64,000 nt of DNA, taken from contig JBEVTI010000026.1 in assembly GCA_041156125.1 (NCBI GenBank), positions 1 through 64,000 on the forward strand, read 5' to 3'. The notes beneath the pieces were generated by a model, which saw nothing but the letters and a program-made list of their open reading frames with translations, did no database searches and was not told the DNA's origin. Made by a program: the position numbers and the translations under genes. This document shows positions 14,313 through 22,852 of the stretch, in pieces. Position 1 is the first letter of the stretch, and each line of letters starts with the position of its first letter. The DNA is from Paraktedonobacter carboxidivorans (GTDB taxonomy: Bacteria; Chloroflexota; Ktedonobacteria; Ktedonobacterales; Ktedonobacteraceae).

Positions 14313-15212
14313 TTAATTTCTAACTTCTACACCAGCCATCTGCTCCAGCACTTTCAAGAGCGAAGTATAATCCTCGCGACCATAGCCTGCCGCGCGCGCC
14401 ATTTCATAGAGTTGGCGTGACAACGCTGTGATCGGCACAGTAGTATGATTTTCTGCCGCTAGATCCAGAGCCAGGCCCAGATCTTTGTGCAGCAGATCGG
14501 TCATAAAGCCGGGCTGAAAACTGCCGTTGAAGGCGCGTAGAGGAAACTGTGTGGAGAGTTGCCAATTCGCGCCCGCGCTGACGCCGATAATTTTTGCCAT
14601 CGTCTCGACATCCACGCCCGCCTTTACACCGAGTACAAAAGACTCAGCAATCGAGGCAGCGATCGCGCCAACCAGGCTATTATTGACGAGTTTTACGACC
14701 TCGCCAGCACCCTGAGGTCCGACATAGAAAATATTCTCTGCCTTGCCCATAGCCTCAAAAGCCGGCAGCGCCTGCTCAAAAATGTTTTTAGCGCCGCCTA
14801 CCATGATAGTTAATGTCCCATTGACTGCTCCCTGTGAGCCGCCGCTGACCGGTGCGTCCAGGAAATGCGCGCCCTTTGCCGCGGCCAGTTCGCCCAATTT
14901 GCGGCTCGTGGCAGGAGCAATAGTACTCATATCGACAATGATCAGATCTTTGCGCGCCCCGGCGAGAATGCCCTGCGCGCCCGTCACAACCTCTTCAACT
15001 TCAGGTGAATTGGGCAGCATAGTGATGACAAGATCCGAGACCATCGCTACGGCGCGTGGTGAGGGAGCCAGCTTCGCGCCAGCTTCGATGACCTCCTGAA
15101 CCACCGCTTTTTCTGGATGGCGCGCGAAAATTGTCACATGATGTCCTGCTTTTAGTAGATTGAGCGTCATTGGGCGCCCCATAACTCCAACACCAATAAA
15201 ACCAACTTGCAT
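14313..15212 (-). CDS. mmsB: 3-hydroxyisobutyrate dehydrogenase-type beta-hydroxyacid dehydrogenase
   Basis: A 299-residue NAD(P)-dependent enzyme of normal length. The Rossmann motif FIGVGVMG is at the N-terminus, the substrate motif DAPVSGGSQGA is central, and the catalytic lysine lies in GEVVKLVNN. The family includes 3-hydroxyisobutyrate dehydrogenase (valine breakdown) and tartronate semialdehyde reductase. Its place 20 bp after the biotin-carboxylase gene of a leucine operon favours branched-chain amino-acid catabolism, so the symbol is tentative. It is the last gene of that operon and ends at a large hairpin. Confidence 0.85.
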   Translation of the reverse strand: MQVGFIGVGVMGRPMTLNLLKAGHHVTIFARHPEKAVVQEVIEAGAKLAPSPRAVAMVSDLVITMLPNSPEVEEVVTGAQGILAGARKDLIIVDMSTIAPATSRKLGELAAAKGAHFLDAPVSGGSQGAVNGTLTIMVGGAKNIFEQALPAFEAMGKAENIFYVGPQGAGEVVKLVNNSLVGAIAASIAESFVLGVKAGVDVETMAKIIGVSAGANWQLSTQFPLRAFNGSFQPGFMTDLLHKDLGLALDLAAENHTTVPITALSRQLYEMARAAGYGREDYTSLLKVLEQMAGVEVRN

Positions 15213-15232
15213 AGCTTATAAACCTCTTTTCT

Positions 15233-17269
15233 CTATTCCATTTCGACAAGTACTGCCCCACCTTTGACCACATCCCCCTCTTTATAGTGAACGTGACGGA
15301 CTTTGCCCGCGTAGGGTGCGGCAATGGTATGCTCCATTTTCATAGCGGTAAGGATGAGCAAGACCTGGCGCTGCTCAACTGCCTGACCGTCCTGGACCTG
15401 CACTTTGACGATTGTGCCAGCCATAGGCGCGGTCAATGCCTTTTGTGTGTTCTCTCCCAGGCTGGCGCGCGCGCTGTGCTCGACGCTGGGAGGGCGCTGG
15501 CGAGCCAGGTGGATGAACTGTCCCTGTGCACTGACCAGGGTCGCGTTCGCCTGGCGCAAGACATACAGGCCTCTTTGCTGCTGACCGCGCCTGAGCACGA
15601 TCAGATTCTCCGGGCCTGACATATAGCTTATCTGTTCAGAGGGCTGTTCGTTGATACGCATATGCCAGGCTTCGGCCAGATCGGTTGCGGGCACAAGCGT
15701 AACGTGATAGCGTTTCTGCTGATAGATGTAGGTGATGCCACGCACCTCGCCGGCCATACGCCATGGTCCCAGCGCGCGCCAGGGATTGCGCTCGTGCGAC
15801 GCTGTTAGCATGGTAAACTCTAGCAGAGCTGCTGCATACAACGCCTCCATAAGTGCGTTGCTATCTCCGCTAAGCTTGCCCGGCTCTAGCAGCCCGTGCT
15901 CTTCCAGGAAGCTGGTCGCGGTCTGTCCCTCTGCGTAAGCTGGATGCGCGGCAATGGCTTGAAGCAGGCCCAGGTTGGTTGTCACCCCAAAGACCACGGT
16001 ACTGGCCAGCGCGCCGCGCAGACGGTCGATGGCCGTGTCGCGTGTCGCGCCATAGACGATCAGCTTGGCCAGCATTGGATCGTAGAACTGCGAGATCTCA
16101 TCTCCGTTCGCGATGCCGCTATCGACGCGTATGCCAGGGCCACCGGGTGCGCGAAATTGCGCGACAGTGCCGGTTGATGGGAGAAAATCTTGCTCAGGAT
16201 CTTCCGCGTAGAGGCGCACTTCGATGGCATGGCCGCGTGGACTCAGCTCCTCTTGCCTGAGGGCCAGTGGCTCTCCAGAGGCAATCAGGATCTGGTGGCG
16301 CACCAGGTCCTGTCCTGTGACCAGTTCTGTGACCGGGTGCTCAACTTGCAGGCGCGTATTCATTTCGAGAAAATAGAAGCGCCGATCTGTGTCGAGCATA
16401 AATTCCAGCGTCCCGGCATTGACATAACCAGCAGCCTGGGCGATGCGCACGGCGGTAGCGCCCATCTCCGCACGTAGCTCAGGCGTCAGCGCGACCGAAG
16501 GACTCTCCTCGATAATCTTCTGATGGCGACGCTGGATCGAGCATTCGCGTTCGCCCAGGTGGATTAGCCTGCCATACTGATCACCCAGTATCTGGATTTC
16601 GATGTGACGGGGTCGCAGAAGCAGGCGTTCCAGAAAGACTGTGGCATCGCCAAAGGCTGCCAGAGCCTCGCGGCGCGCTCCCGCCAGTTGTTCCAGGAAC
16701 TCTCTCTCTGCATGCACCTCGCGCATACCTTTGCCACCCCCGCCCGCCGACGCTTTGATCAGCAGTGGAAAGCTCATCTTTAACGCCTCCTGGAGCAGGA
16801 TCGCGTCATCCTGATTTGCACCGCTGTAGCCGGGAATGGTGGGAGCGTTGACAGACATAGCAAGCTGTTTGGCCGCGATCTTTGCACCCATCAAGCGCAT
16901 AGCTGTCGCGGGCGGTCCAATAAAGACGAGACCCGCTGCCTCACACGCTTCGACAAAGGTAGTGTTCTCTGAGAGAAAACCATAGCCTGGATGAATCGCC
17001 TCGACACCACTCTGGCGAGCAATTTCGATGATCCTTTCGCCACGCAAATAGCTTTGTGTTGCCGGAGCCGGACCGATCTCATATGCCTCGTCAGCCTCAC
17101 GCACATGGCGGGCAGTCCGATCGGCCTCGGAATGGACCGCGACAGTCGCGATGCCCATCTCGCGACACGTCGCCATGATGCGTACAGCGATTTCACCGCG
17201 ATTGGCGATAAGGATTTTCTTAAACACAGGTCTTTTATGGCCCTGCGCACCAGGTGTTAGATGCTCCAT
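15233..17269 (-). CDS. liuD: Methylcrotonyl-CoA carboxylase alpha subunit (biotin carboxylase + BCCP)
   Basis: A 678-residue biotin-dependent carboxylase subunit. The order is biotin carboxylase (KILIANRGEIAVRI at the start, ATP-grasp loop ASAGGGGKGM, EMNTRLQVEHPVTE), a linker domain, and a biotin carrier domain whose AMKM motif holds the biotinylated lysine (K644). Together with the carboxyltransferase two genes upstream it would carboxylate 3-methylcrotonyl-CoA in leucine degradation; propionyl- or acetyl-CoA are alternative substrates. The ATG overlaps the end of the crotonase gene by 13 bp. A GTG in front of FKKIL is a possible later start. Confidence 0.92.
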   Translation of the reverse strand: MEHLTPGAQGHKRPVFKKILIANRGEIAVRIMATCREMGIATVAVHSEADRTARHVREADEAYEIGPAPATQSYLRGERIIEIARQSGVEAIHPGYGFLSENTTFVEACEAAGLVFIGPPATAMRLMGAKIAAKQLAMSVNAPTIPGYSGANQDDAILLQEALKMSFPLLIKASAGGGGKGMREVHAEREFLEQLAGARREALAAFGDATVFLERLLLRPRHIEIQILGDQYGRLIHLGERECSIQRRHQKIIEESPSVALTPELRAEMGATAVRIAQAAGYVNAGTLEFMLDTDRRFYFLEMNTRLQVEHPVTELVTGQDLVRHQILIASGEPLALRQEELSPRGHAIEVRLYAEDPEQDFLPSTGTVAQFRAPGGPGIRVDSGIANGDEISQFYDPMLAKLIVYGATRDTAIDRLRGALASTVVFGVTTNLGLLQAIAAHPAYAEGQTATSFLEEHGLLEPGKLSGDSNALMEALYAAALLEFTMLTASHERNPWRALGPWRMAGEVRGITYIYQQKRYHVTLVPATDLAEAWHMRINEQPSEQISYMSGPENLIVLRRGQQQRGLYVLRQANATLVSAQGQFIHLARQRPPSVEHSARASLGENTQKALTAPMAGTIVKVQVQDGQAVEQRQVLLILTAMKMEHTIAAPYAGKVRHVHYKEGDVVKGGAVLVEME

Positions 17270-18048
17270 TGCGGTTTCCGCTTTTCCAGATATGCTTTGA
17301 TACCTTCCTGGCCTTCCGCGCTTACGCGTAATAGCGCGATCGTCTCGGTTGTAACAGCGCGAGCGGTAGCGGCGTCCAAATCACCGATATCGCGGGCCAG
17401 AGCTTTGCAGGCCCGCAGCGCGTAGGGTCCACTGCTGAGCAGTTCCTGGACAATGTTTTCCACTGCCACATCGAGTTCAGAGGGTGTTACAACCATGTGA
17501 AGCAGACCGATCTCGCGTCCCAGTGCGGGCGTGAAGCGTTCGCCAGTTACAAACAGACGGCGTGCCCAGGATGGACCAATCTTGCGTACCACGTAGGGCG
17601 AAATCACCGCTGGCGCGATACCCAGTTTGACCTCGCTAAAGGCCAGGCGAGCGCTATCAACAGCTATGACAATATCGCTCACCGCCAGCAAGCCCAGTCC
17701 TCCACCCATAGCCGCGCCATTGACCCTTGCCAGCACCGGGATGGGAAATGAGTTGATAAACTCAAAAGTTGAAGCCAATTGGAGCGCCTCCTCCTGATTT
17801 TGCTCCTGTGTCGCTTGAGCCGCGGCTTGCATCATCAGCAGATCCGCACCCGCGCTAAACGACTTGCCCGCGCCAGTCAGAATCACGCCTGAAAGATTGT
17901 CATCCTGGCTCAATTCATCAAAAGCAGTTTTTATGTCGCTCAATAATTGTGGATTGAGCGCATTATGCACCTCAGGTCGATTCATGGTGACCGTCGCGAT
18001 ACGATTTGCGTGACTGTGCTCGACAGTCAGAGTTGGGTAAGTTCCCAT
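17257..18048 (-). CDS. liuC: Methylglutaconyl-CoA hydratase-type crotonase
   Basis: A 263-residue crotonase. ATG at 18048 follows AAAGGAGAGG; an earlier TTG is inside the spacing. The active-site stretch FSEVKLGIAPAVISPYVV, with the acid glutamate, closely matches bacterial LiuC proteins that hydrate 3-methylglutaconyl-CoA to HMG-CoA. It sits between the two carboxylase subunits, the order found in leucine/isovalerate clusters. The oxyanion pattern FSAGADL is present. Translationally coupled to the biotin subunit. Confidence 0.9.
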   Translation of the reverse strand: MGTYPTLTVEHSHANRIATVTMNRPEVHNALNPQLLSDIKTAFDELSQDDNLSGVILTGAGKSFSAGADLLMMQAAAQATQEQNQEEALQLASTFEFINSFPIPVLARVNGAAMGGGLGLLAVSDIVIAVDSARLAFSEVKLGIAPAVISPYVVRKIGPSWARRLFVTGERFTPALGREIGLLHMVVTPSELDVAVENIVQELLSSGPYALRACKALARDIGDLDAATARAVTTETIALLRVSAEGQEGIKAYLEKRKPQWSI

Positions 18049-18192
18049 CAACCTCTCCTTTGCAGCGTGATGTTATAGCGTATGCATGATAACCTTTGAG
18101 CGAGAAAGTGGTCAAGACTTGGGGCAACGCGAGACGAGAAGCAATCCACTGTCTCGGCGCGGTCTACATTGCGCTTAAACATGCAGCCAGTA

Positions 18193-19800
18193 TCACATTC
18201 TAAACACGCCAAAGGGCGTTGTAGGCGTTGGCGCATTCAACGAGGCTGCGATGCCCAGACCAAGCACCGCGCGAGTATCGCGTGGATCGATAATGCCATC
18301 GTCCCATAAGCGGGCTGTGCTGTAATAAGGGTTGCCCTCTTTTTCATACTTTTCCAGCGTTGGCCGTTTAAACTCGGCTTCTTCTTCTGGCGACATATGT
18401 TTGCCCTTCGCGGCCAGGCTTTCCTGGCGCACCGTTGCCAGCACACTCGCCGCCTGTTCACCGCCCATCACCGAGATACGCGCGTTAGGCCACATCCAGA
18501 GCTGGCGTGGTGAATAGGCGCGCCCACACATGCCATAATTGCCAGCGCCAAAGGAGCCACCGATGATTACTGTGAAGCGTGGTACCGGTGCATTTGCCAC
18601 TGCCATCACCATTTTCGCCCCATCCTTGGCAATACCACCGTTCTCGTACTGTTTGCCGACCATAAAGCCGGCGATATTTTGCAGGAAAATCAGTGGGGTC
18701 TGACGCTGGGCACACAGCTCAATGAAATGCGTGGCTTTTAGTGCGCTTTCAGAGAACAAAATCCCGGCGTTCGCGATAATTCCCACCGGATAGCCCATTA
18801 AACGCGCAAAGCCGCAGACGAGGGTTGTACCGTATAACGCTTTAAACTCGTGAAAGCGGCTGCCATCGACCAGACGAGCGATAACCTCGCGCACGTCGTA
18901 GCTTTTGCGACCATCGCGTGGTACAAGGCCATAGAGTTCGGCTGGATCGTAAAGCGGCGGCGCCGGCTCGCTCACCTCCCAGGGGATATGTTTGCGCTGG
19001 TTGAGATTGGCCACAATCTCACGGCAAATAGCCAGCGCGTGTTCGTCATTGAGCGCATAGTGATCGGTTACCCCTGAAGTTCGGCTGTGGACATCGGCTC
19101 CTCCCAGTTCTTCCGCGCTCACTTCCTCGCCTGTAGCCGCCTTGACCAGTGGCGGACCACCCAGAAAAATTGTGCCGTTGCCACGCACAATAACCGTCTC
19201 ATCGCTCATCGCTGGCACATACGCGCCTCCAGCTGTGCAAGATCCCATCACTGCCGCAATCTGTGGGATACGCTGGCTGGACATGCGCGCCTGATTATAA
19301 AAGATGCGCCCGAAGTGGTCGCGATCAGGGAAAACATCGGCCTGCAGTGGCAGGAAGGCCCCACCGGAATCGACCAGGTAGATACACGGCAGGTGATTTT
19401 GCTCGGCAATTTCCTGAGCGCGCAGGTGTTTCTTCACCGTCATCGGATTGTATGTGCCACCTTTGACTGTAGCATCGTTGGCCACAATCATGCACTCCTG
19501 GCCCTCGACTACACCAATGCCTGTTACAATCCCTGCCGAGGGTGCGTCGTTATCATACATATCCCACGCGGCTAGAGGACTGAGTTCTAGCAAAGCTGTA
19601 TCGGGATCGCATAACAACTGAATACGTTCGCGCGCCAGCAACTTATCACGTTTGCGATGCTTCGCGGTCGCCTCCAGCCCGCCACCCTGGCGCACTAACT
19701 CGGTGCGCGTGCGCAGTGTACCCAGCAGCTCTTGAAAATACGCGTTATTAGCCTGAAACTCATCGCTCTGGCGATCCACGCGGGATTCTAAAATACCCAT
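18193..19800 (-). CDS. liuB: Methylcrotonyl-CoA carboxylase beta subunit (carboxyltransferase)
   Basis: A 535-residue carboxyltransferase, the exact typical length of LiuB/MccB. ATG at 19800 gives the family N-terminus (MGILESRVDRQSDEF). Motifs include DSGGAFLPLQ, GSCTAGGAYVPAMSDE, IFLGGPPLVKAATGE and GSFGAGNYGMCGRAY, which build the biotin and acyl-CoA sites. It transfers CO2 from carboxybiotin to methylcrotonyl-CoA. First gene of the operon liuB-liuC-liuD-mmsB. Isovaleryl-CoA dehydrogenase and HMG-CoA lyase, needed for the full leucine route, are not in the window. Confidence 0.93.
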   Translation of the reverse strand: MGILESRVDRQSDEFQANNAYFQELLGTLRTRTELVRQGGGLEATAKHRKRDKLLARERIQLLCDPDTALLELSPLAAWDMYDNDAPSAGIVTGIGVVEGQECMIVANDATVKGGTYNPMTVKKHLRAQEIAEQNHLPCIYLVDSGGAFLPLQADVFPDRDHFGRIFYNQARMSSQRIPQIAAVMGSCTAGGAYVPAMSDETVIVRGNGTIFLGGPPLVKAATGEEVSAEELGGADVHSRTSGVTDHYALNDEHALAICREIVANLNQRKHIPWEVSEPAPPLYDPAELYGLVPRDGRKSYDVREVIARLVDGSRFHEFKALYGTTLVCGFARLMGYPVGIIANAGILFSESALKATHFIELCAQRQTPLIFLQNIAGFMVGKQYENGGIAKDGAKMVMAVANAPVPRFTVIIGGSFGAGNYGMCGRAYSPRQLWMWPNARISVMGGEQAASVLATVRQESLAAKGKHMSPEEEAEFKRPTLEKYEKEGNPYYSTARLWDDGIIDPRDTRAVLGLGIAASLNAPTPTTPFGVFRM

Positions 19801-20091
19801 GAGAGTTACTTTCTTCCACGACGACAACTAGCGACGTTTTGCTTAGAGCCAGCTCCTTATTCTATATGCTATTTAAATTAAAGAGCTACGCCGCCTGATC
19901 ACTTGCTCCCTGCGAGAAACGCTCCGTCACGTTCCGCTCTTGCAGGATAGCACCGTGCGCGAACGAGCGTCAAGGGAGGGGAGAGGAAGAATAGTGCAGA
20001 TTTTCAGACGCAATAATCTGCAGGCCTGTAACGCTGGCCCGTATCCCATAATGAAAAAAGTATCTTGCGGAAAGGAGTTGCCTCACAATCA

Positions 20092-21276
20092 ATGCAGTCT
20101 TCCGAGCATGAGAGCGAGCACCAGAGCTTAAACTGGCTGGCGGAGATCTATCGGACTTATGCTGGCGAGTTGCAACGCTTTATCTACAGCAAAGTGGGTG
20201 AACATACCCTGGCCGAAGATCTGACCGGCACAGTTTTTCTTAAAGCAGTGCGCTGGTTGCGCGCGGATCAAAGCGCTGAGAGTGCGCGCGCCTGGCTCTA
20301 CGCGACAGCGCGCACCACAATCGCTGATCACTGGCAGGCGCGTAGTCAATATGCGGCTCAGCCTTTGAGCGAACTGGAAAAGCAATTCGCCTTCCAGCCA
20401 GAGAGCGATGGAAAGGCATCGCTGCGTGTCCAGCGCCTACTGAGTCTTTTGCCTGAACGCGAACGTAATGTGCTGATGTTGCGTTATCTGCGAGGGTATA
20501 GTGCTGCTCAGATTGCTGAAGCGCTGGGGACAAACGCGGGCCATATTCGTGTATTGCAATTGCGTGCCCTGAGGCGTGCGGCCCAGGTAGAGAATCAAGA
20601 AAGGTACAGGTTTCCTATGCAAGAAGAGCAAGAAGCGCCATTCGACGCTTGCGTGCGTCAACTAACTGTAGAGAGCCATCGTGTGCTCGATCTCGCTTGC
20701 GACGAGTCGATTACGCTGAACCACAACTTTATTGGCACTGAACATCTCCTGTGGGGCTTAGTCAAAGAGGGTAGTCTGAATACGTTTTTCGCGCCTCTGG
20801 ATATAACTGCTGAGCGTATCCATAGTGGCATTGTCTTTATCTTTGAGCGTCCGCAAATGGCCCAGAACTTCATGTCTGGCCAGCAGCAGGTTCCCCCTGA
20901 GATGCCTGCCGCGGATCTTGAAGCGCTGAAGCGTCTTACACCGCGTACACAGGAGGTGATTGTGCTCGCTGGCGAGGAGATGAAGCGTCAAGAGATGGCG
21001 GGAATTCGCCCAGCGCATCTTCTGCTGGGCTTAATGAACGAAGGTCAGGGCATTGGAGCAGGCTTGCTGCGTTCCCTGAGCATCAGCCTGGTGCAGGCGC
21101 GCGCGGCTCTGATGCCTGCTGAGTCCAACCAGAATTGTTCTTTCTGTGGGCGTTCTGGTTCCCAGGTTAAACGCATCTTCCCGACACAGGGCAAGGTCGG
21201 TGCTACAACCGTCTCGCATGCGTTGATTTGCGATCAATGTGTAGAGCTTTTTCATAACTTACTGCGTTCGGTCTGA
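20092..21276 (+). CDS. ECF sigma factor fused to two Clp-N repeats and a ClpX-type zinc finger
   Basis: A 394-residue fusion. Residues 16-82 are sigma region 2 (AGELQRFIYSKVG, AEDLTGTVFLKA, ARAWLYATARTTIADHW); 112-160 are region 4 (LPERERNVLMLRYLRGYSAA). Residues 186-250 and 282-342 each look like a Clp-N repeat: HNFIGTEHLLWGLVKEG and GIRPAHLLLGLMNEGQG. The C-terminus has CSFC (349-352) and CDQC (380-383), the spacing of the ClpX zinc-binding domain, ending in VELFHNLL. There is no AAA ATPase. Clp-N and ClpX zinc domains normally choose substrates or adaptors for Clp proteases, so this sigma factor may be controlled by, or deliver itself to, Clp machinery (inference). ATG lies 14 bases after AAAGGAG. 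No anti-sigma factor is adjacent. Confidence 0.88.
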   Translation: MQSSEHESEHQSLNWLAEIYRTYAGELQRFIYSKVGEHTLAEDLTGTVFLKAVRWLRADQSAESARAWLYATARTTIADHWQARSQYAAQPLSELEKQFAFQPESDGKASLRVQRLLSLLPERERNVLMLRYLRGYSAAQIAEALGTNAGHIRVLQLRALRRAAQVENQERYRFPMQEEQEAPFDACVRQLTVESHRVLDLACDESITLNHNFIGTEHLLWGLVKEGSLNTFFAPLDITAERIHSGIVFIFERPQMAQNFMSGQQQVPPEMPAADLEALKRLTPRTQEVIVLAGEEMKRQEMAGIRPAHLLLGLMNEGQGIGAGLLRSLSISLVQARAALMPAESNQNCSFCGRSGSQVKRIFPTQGKVGATTVSHALICDQCVELFHNLLRSV

Positions 21277-21293
21277 GCATAAGTTCAGGGCCT

Positions 21294-21335
21294 TCCTCCC
21301 ATCCACTGCTGAAACAGCCAGCAATGAATGGGAGG
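21294..21335. terminator. Terminator hairpin between sigma factor and mscL
   Basis: An 18-bp stem starting TCCTCCCAT, with two wobble positions and a six-base loop, separates the convergent sigma factor and first channel gene. Confidence 0.6.
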
Positions 21336-21345
21336 ATGTGCTTCT

Positions 21346-21819
21346 CTAGCCGAGGCTAGGCACCTCAGATGTGCAGAAAGCACAACGTCTGGCCTTTACT
21401 GGGATAGATTGCAGACAAAAAGGACAGTCACGTTTGTCCTGGACTTCAATATTATACTGTGGCGCGTAACGCGCCAGTAGAGCTGTCAGCGGGCGTACTA
21501 CAAAAAAGTAGATGACCAGCGCGACGATTACAAAACTAATAAGGGCGCTAATAAAAGCGCCGAGATTGACAAACACCCCTGGTCTTGCATATGGTACCTG
21601 CCATTTCAGGCCAGCTAATGAATGGCCTGGCAGATGGATCAAGGGCTTAATGATACTGCTCATTAGCGAATTCACTACCGCGGAAAAAGCCGCGCCAATT
21701 ACGATACCGATAGCTAGATCTAGTAGGTTGCCGCGCAAAATAAAGGCGCGGAAGCCTTCTAATGCCGACGTTGCTCTTTTACCGATACCATGCATATTCG
21801 GTCCTGCGATTGAAGACAT
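21346..21819 (-). CDS. mscL: MscL mechanosensitive channel with C-terminal zinc ribbon (copy 1)
   Basis: A 157-residue protein; ATG follows GGAGAAAGAG. FRAFILRGNLLDLAIGIVIG is the MscL first helix and gate; a second membrane helix (ISFVIVALVIYFFVV) follows. MscL opens under membrane tension to release solutes on osmotic downshock. Unusually, the cytoplasmic C-terminus ends in a CPFC/CAFC zinc ribbon with ten residues between the pairs. It is the most divergent of three tandem copies, having a different periplasmic loop (KWQVPYARPG). Upstream are two 37-bp direct repeats carrying promoter-like boxes. Confidence 0.93.
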   Translation of the reverse strand: MSSIAGPNMHGIGKRATSALEGFRAFILRGNLLDLAIGIVIGAAFSAVVNSLMSSIIKPLIHLPGHSLAGLKWQVPYARPGVFVNLGAFISALISFVIVALVIYFFVVRPLTALLARYAPQYNIEVQDKRDCPFCLQSIPVKARRCAFCTSEVPSLG

Positions 21820-21854
21820 AATGCTCTTTCTCCAAACTGTTTGCAAATGCTCAA

Positions 21855-21931
21855 TCCTTGCGCCATACTATATTGCCAAAAGGGGCTTACAGTCTCCTTG
21901 CGCTATACTATATTGCCAAAGGAGGCTTGCA
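21855..21931 (-). repeat. Two 37-bp direct repeats in the mscL copy 1 leader
   Basis: Copies at 21855-21891 and 21895-21931 (period 40 bp) differ at four positions. Each contains, on the minus strand, GGCAATATAGTAT, a possible -10 (TATAGT). They may be duplicated promoters or regulator sites. Confidence 0.75.
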
Positions 21932-22056
21932 TTTATTACGCCGCAAGTCTAGAGAGAGAGACAGTCAGAGCAGAAGCAGGGTCCACGAGCCGGGAAACGC
22001 CGGGCCAAAGTGGATATGCAAAGGTATCGAGGTAATTTTTCCTCGTCAGGCAGGTA

Positions 22057-22551
22057 TTAGCTGCCTTCTTCGTTCTTCTCCTCGTTGTTCTCTAGAAACA
22101 ACCGTGAAGTGCAGAAAGGGCAACGTGTGGCTTTAAGACTAATGGGCTGGAAACAGTAGGGGCATTCGCGGGTAGTAGGCTCTTCTACATCATTTTTGTG
22201 GTAACGGCTCATCAGGGAGTTAACTGGCTCAACCACAAAGAAGTAGAGAACAGCGGCAATAATTAAAAAGGTGAGGACGGCATTGATAAAAGGTCCAATC
22301 AGGATTTTGATATAGGTGTGGGGAATGATTATAGCCCAGGTAGCCAGGCTACCCGTGCTGGAGACCGGGATCAGTGGAGTAATGATATCGGTGACCAGAC
22401 CATTAATAACTGCAGTAAATGCGGCACCGATCACAATACCAATGGCAAGGTCAACAACGTTGCCACGCAAAATAAAGGTGCGAAACCCTCCAACAGAGGT
22501 GAGTACTCGTTTGCCGAAACCATTAGTGTTTGGCGTTGTACTTGAAGCCAT
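22057..22551 (-). CDS. mscL: MscL mechanosensitive channel with C-terminal zinc ribbon (copy 2)
   Basis: A 164-residue MscL homologue; ATG follows GGAGAAAACATC. The gate helix FILRGNVVDLAIGIVIGAAF and the second helix FLIIAAVLYFFVVEPVNSLM are intact. A ribbon with CPYC and CPFC follows, then an acidic tail. It is much closer to copy 3 than to copy 1, including the periplasmic segment IPHTYIK. Its leader shares TTTGCAAATAGTTTGGAGAAA-like sequence with copy 1, so the duplication included regulatory DNA. Confidence 0.94.
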   Translation of the reverse strand: MASSTTPNTNGFGKRVLTSVGGFRTFILRGNVVDLAIGIVIGAAFTAVINGLVTDIITPLIPVSSTGSLATWAIIIPHTYIKILIGPFINAVLTFLIIAAVLYFFVVEPVNSLMSRYHKNDVEEPTTRECPYCFQPISLKATRCPFCTSRLFLENNEEKNEEGS

Positions 22552-22738
22552 GATGTTTTCTCCAAACTATTTGCAAATATTCAGTCCCTGAACTATGTCA
22601 TATTAAAGGGAGTTCGTATATATTACGTCGTAGCTCTCAGGAAGGAGACAGAGTAAGACGGGTCTGAGCCAGGGAAATGAGCAACGACGGGCAAACTCTC
22701 TTGCGTTGCTTGCAAATTGTGTGGCGGGTCATTGTCCC

Positions 22739-22800
22739 CTACTGAAGAGTGGTGGCAGTTGACCAGCCACTACCGGTCAACTGCCACCACTCTTCAGTAG
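22739..22800. terminator. Perfect 26-bp hairpin between mscL copies 2 and 3
   Basis: Arms 22739-22764 and 22775-22800 are exact complements around a ten-base loop, downstream of copy 3. It probably terminates copy 3, making the channels separate transcripts. The remaining 22552-22738 holds the copy 2 leader and no gene. Confidence 0.75.
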
Positions 22801-22852
22801 AAAACCTATGCATAGCTCCGTGGGAGCTGAGGAGTTCCTTTGCGGAGTCTAT

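Noticed and set aside
21855..21931. Pair of 37-bp repeats considered as a CRISPR remnant
   Set aside because: Only two copies with a three-base gap; the position is a promoter region.
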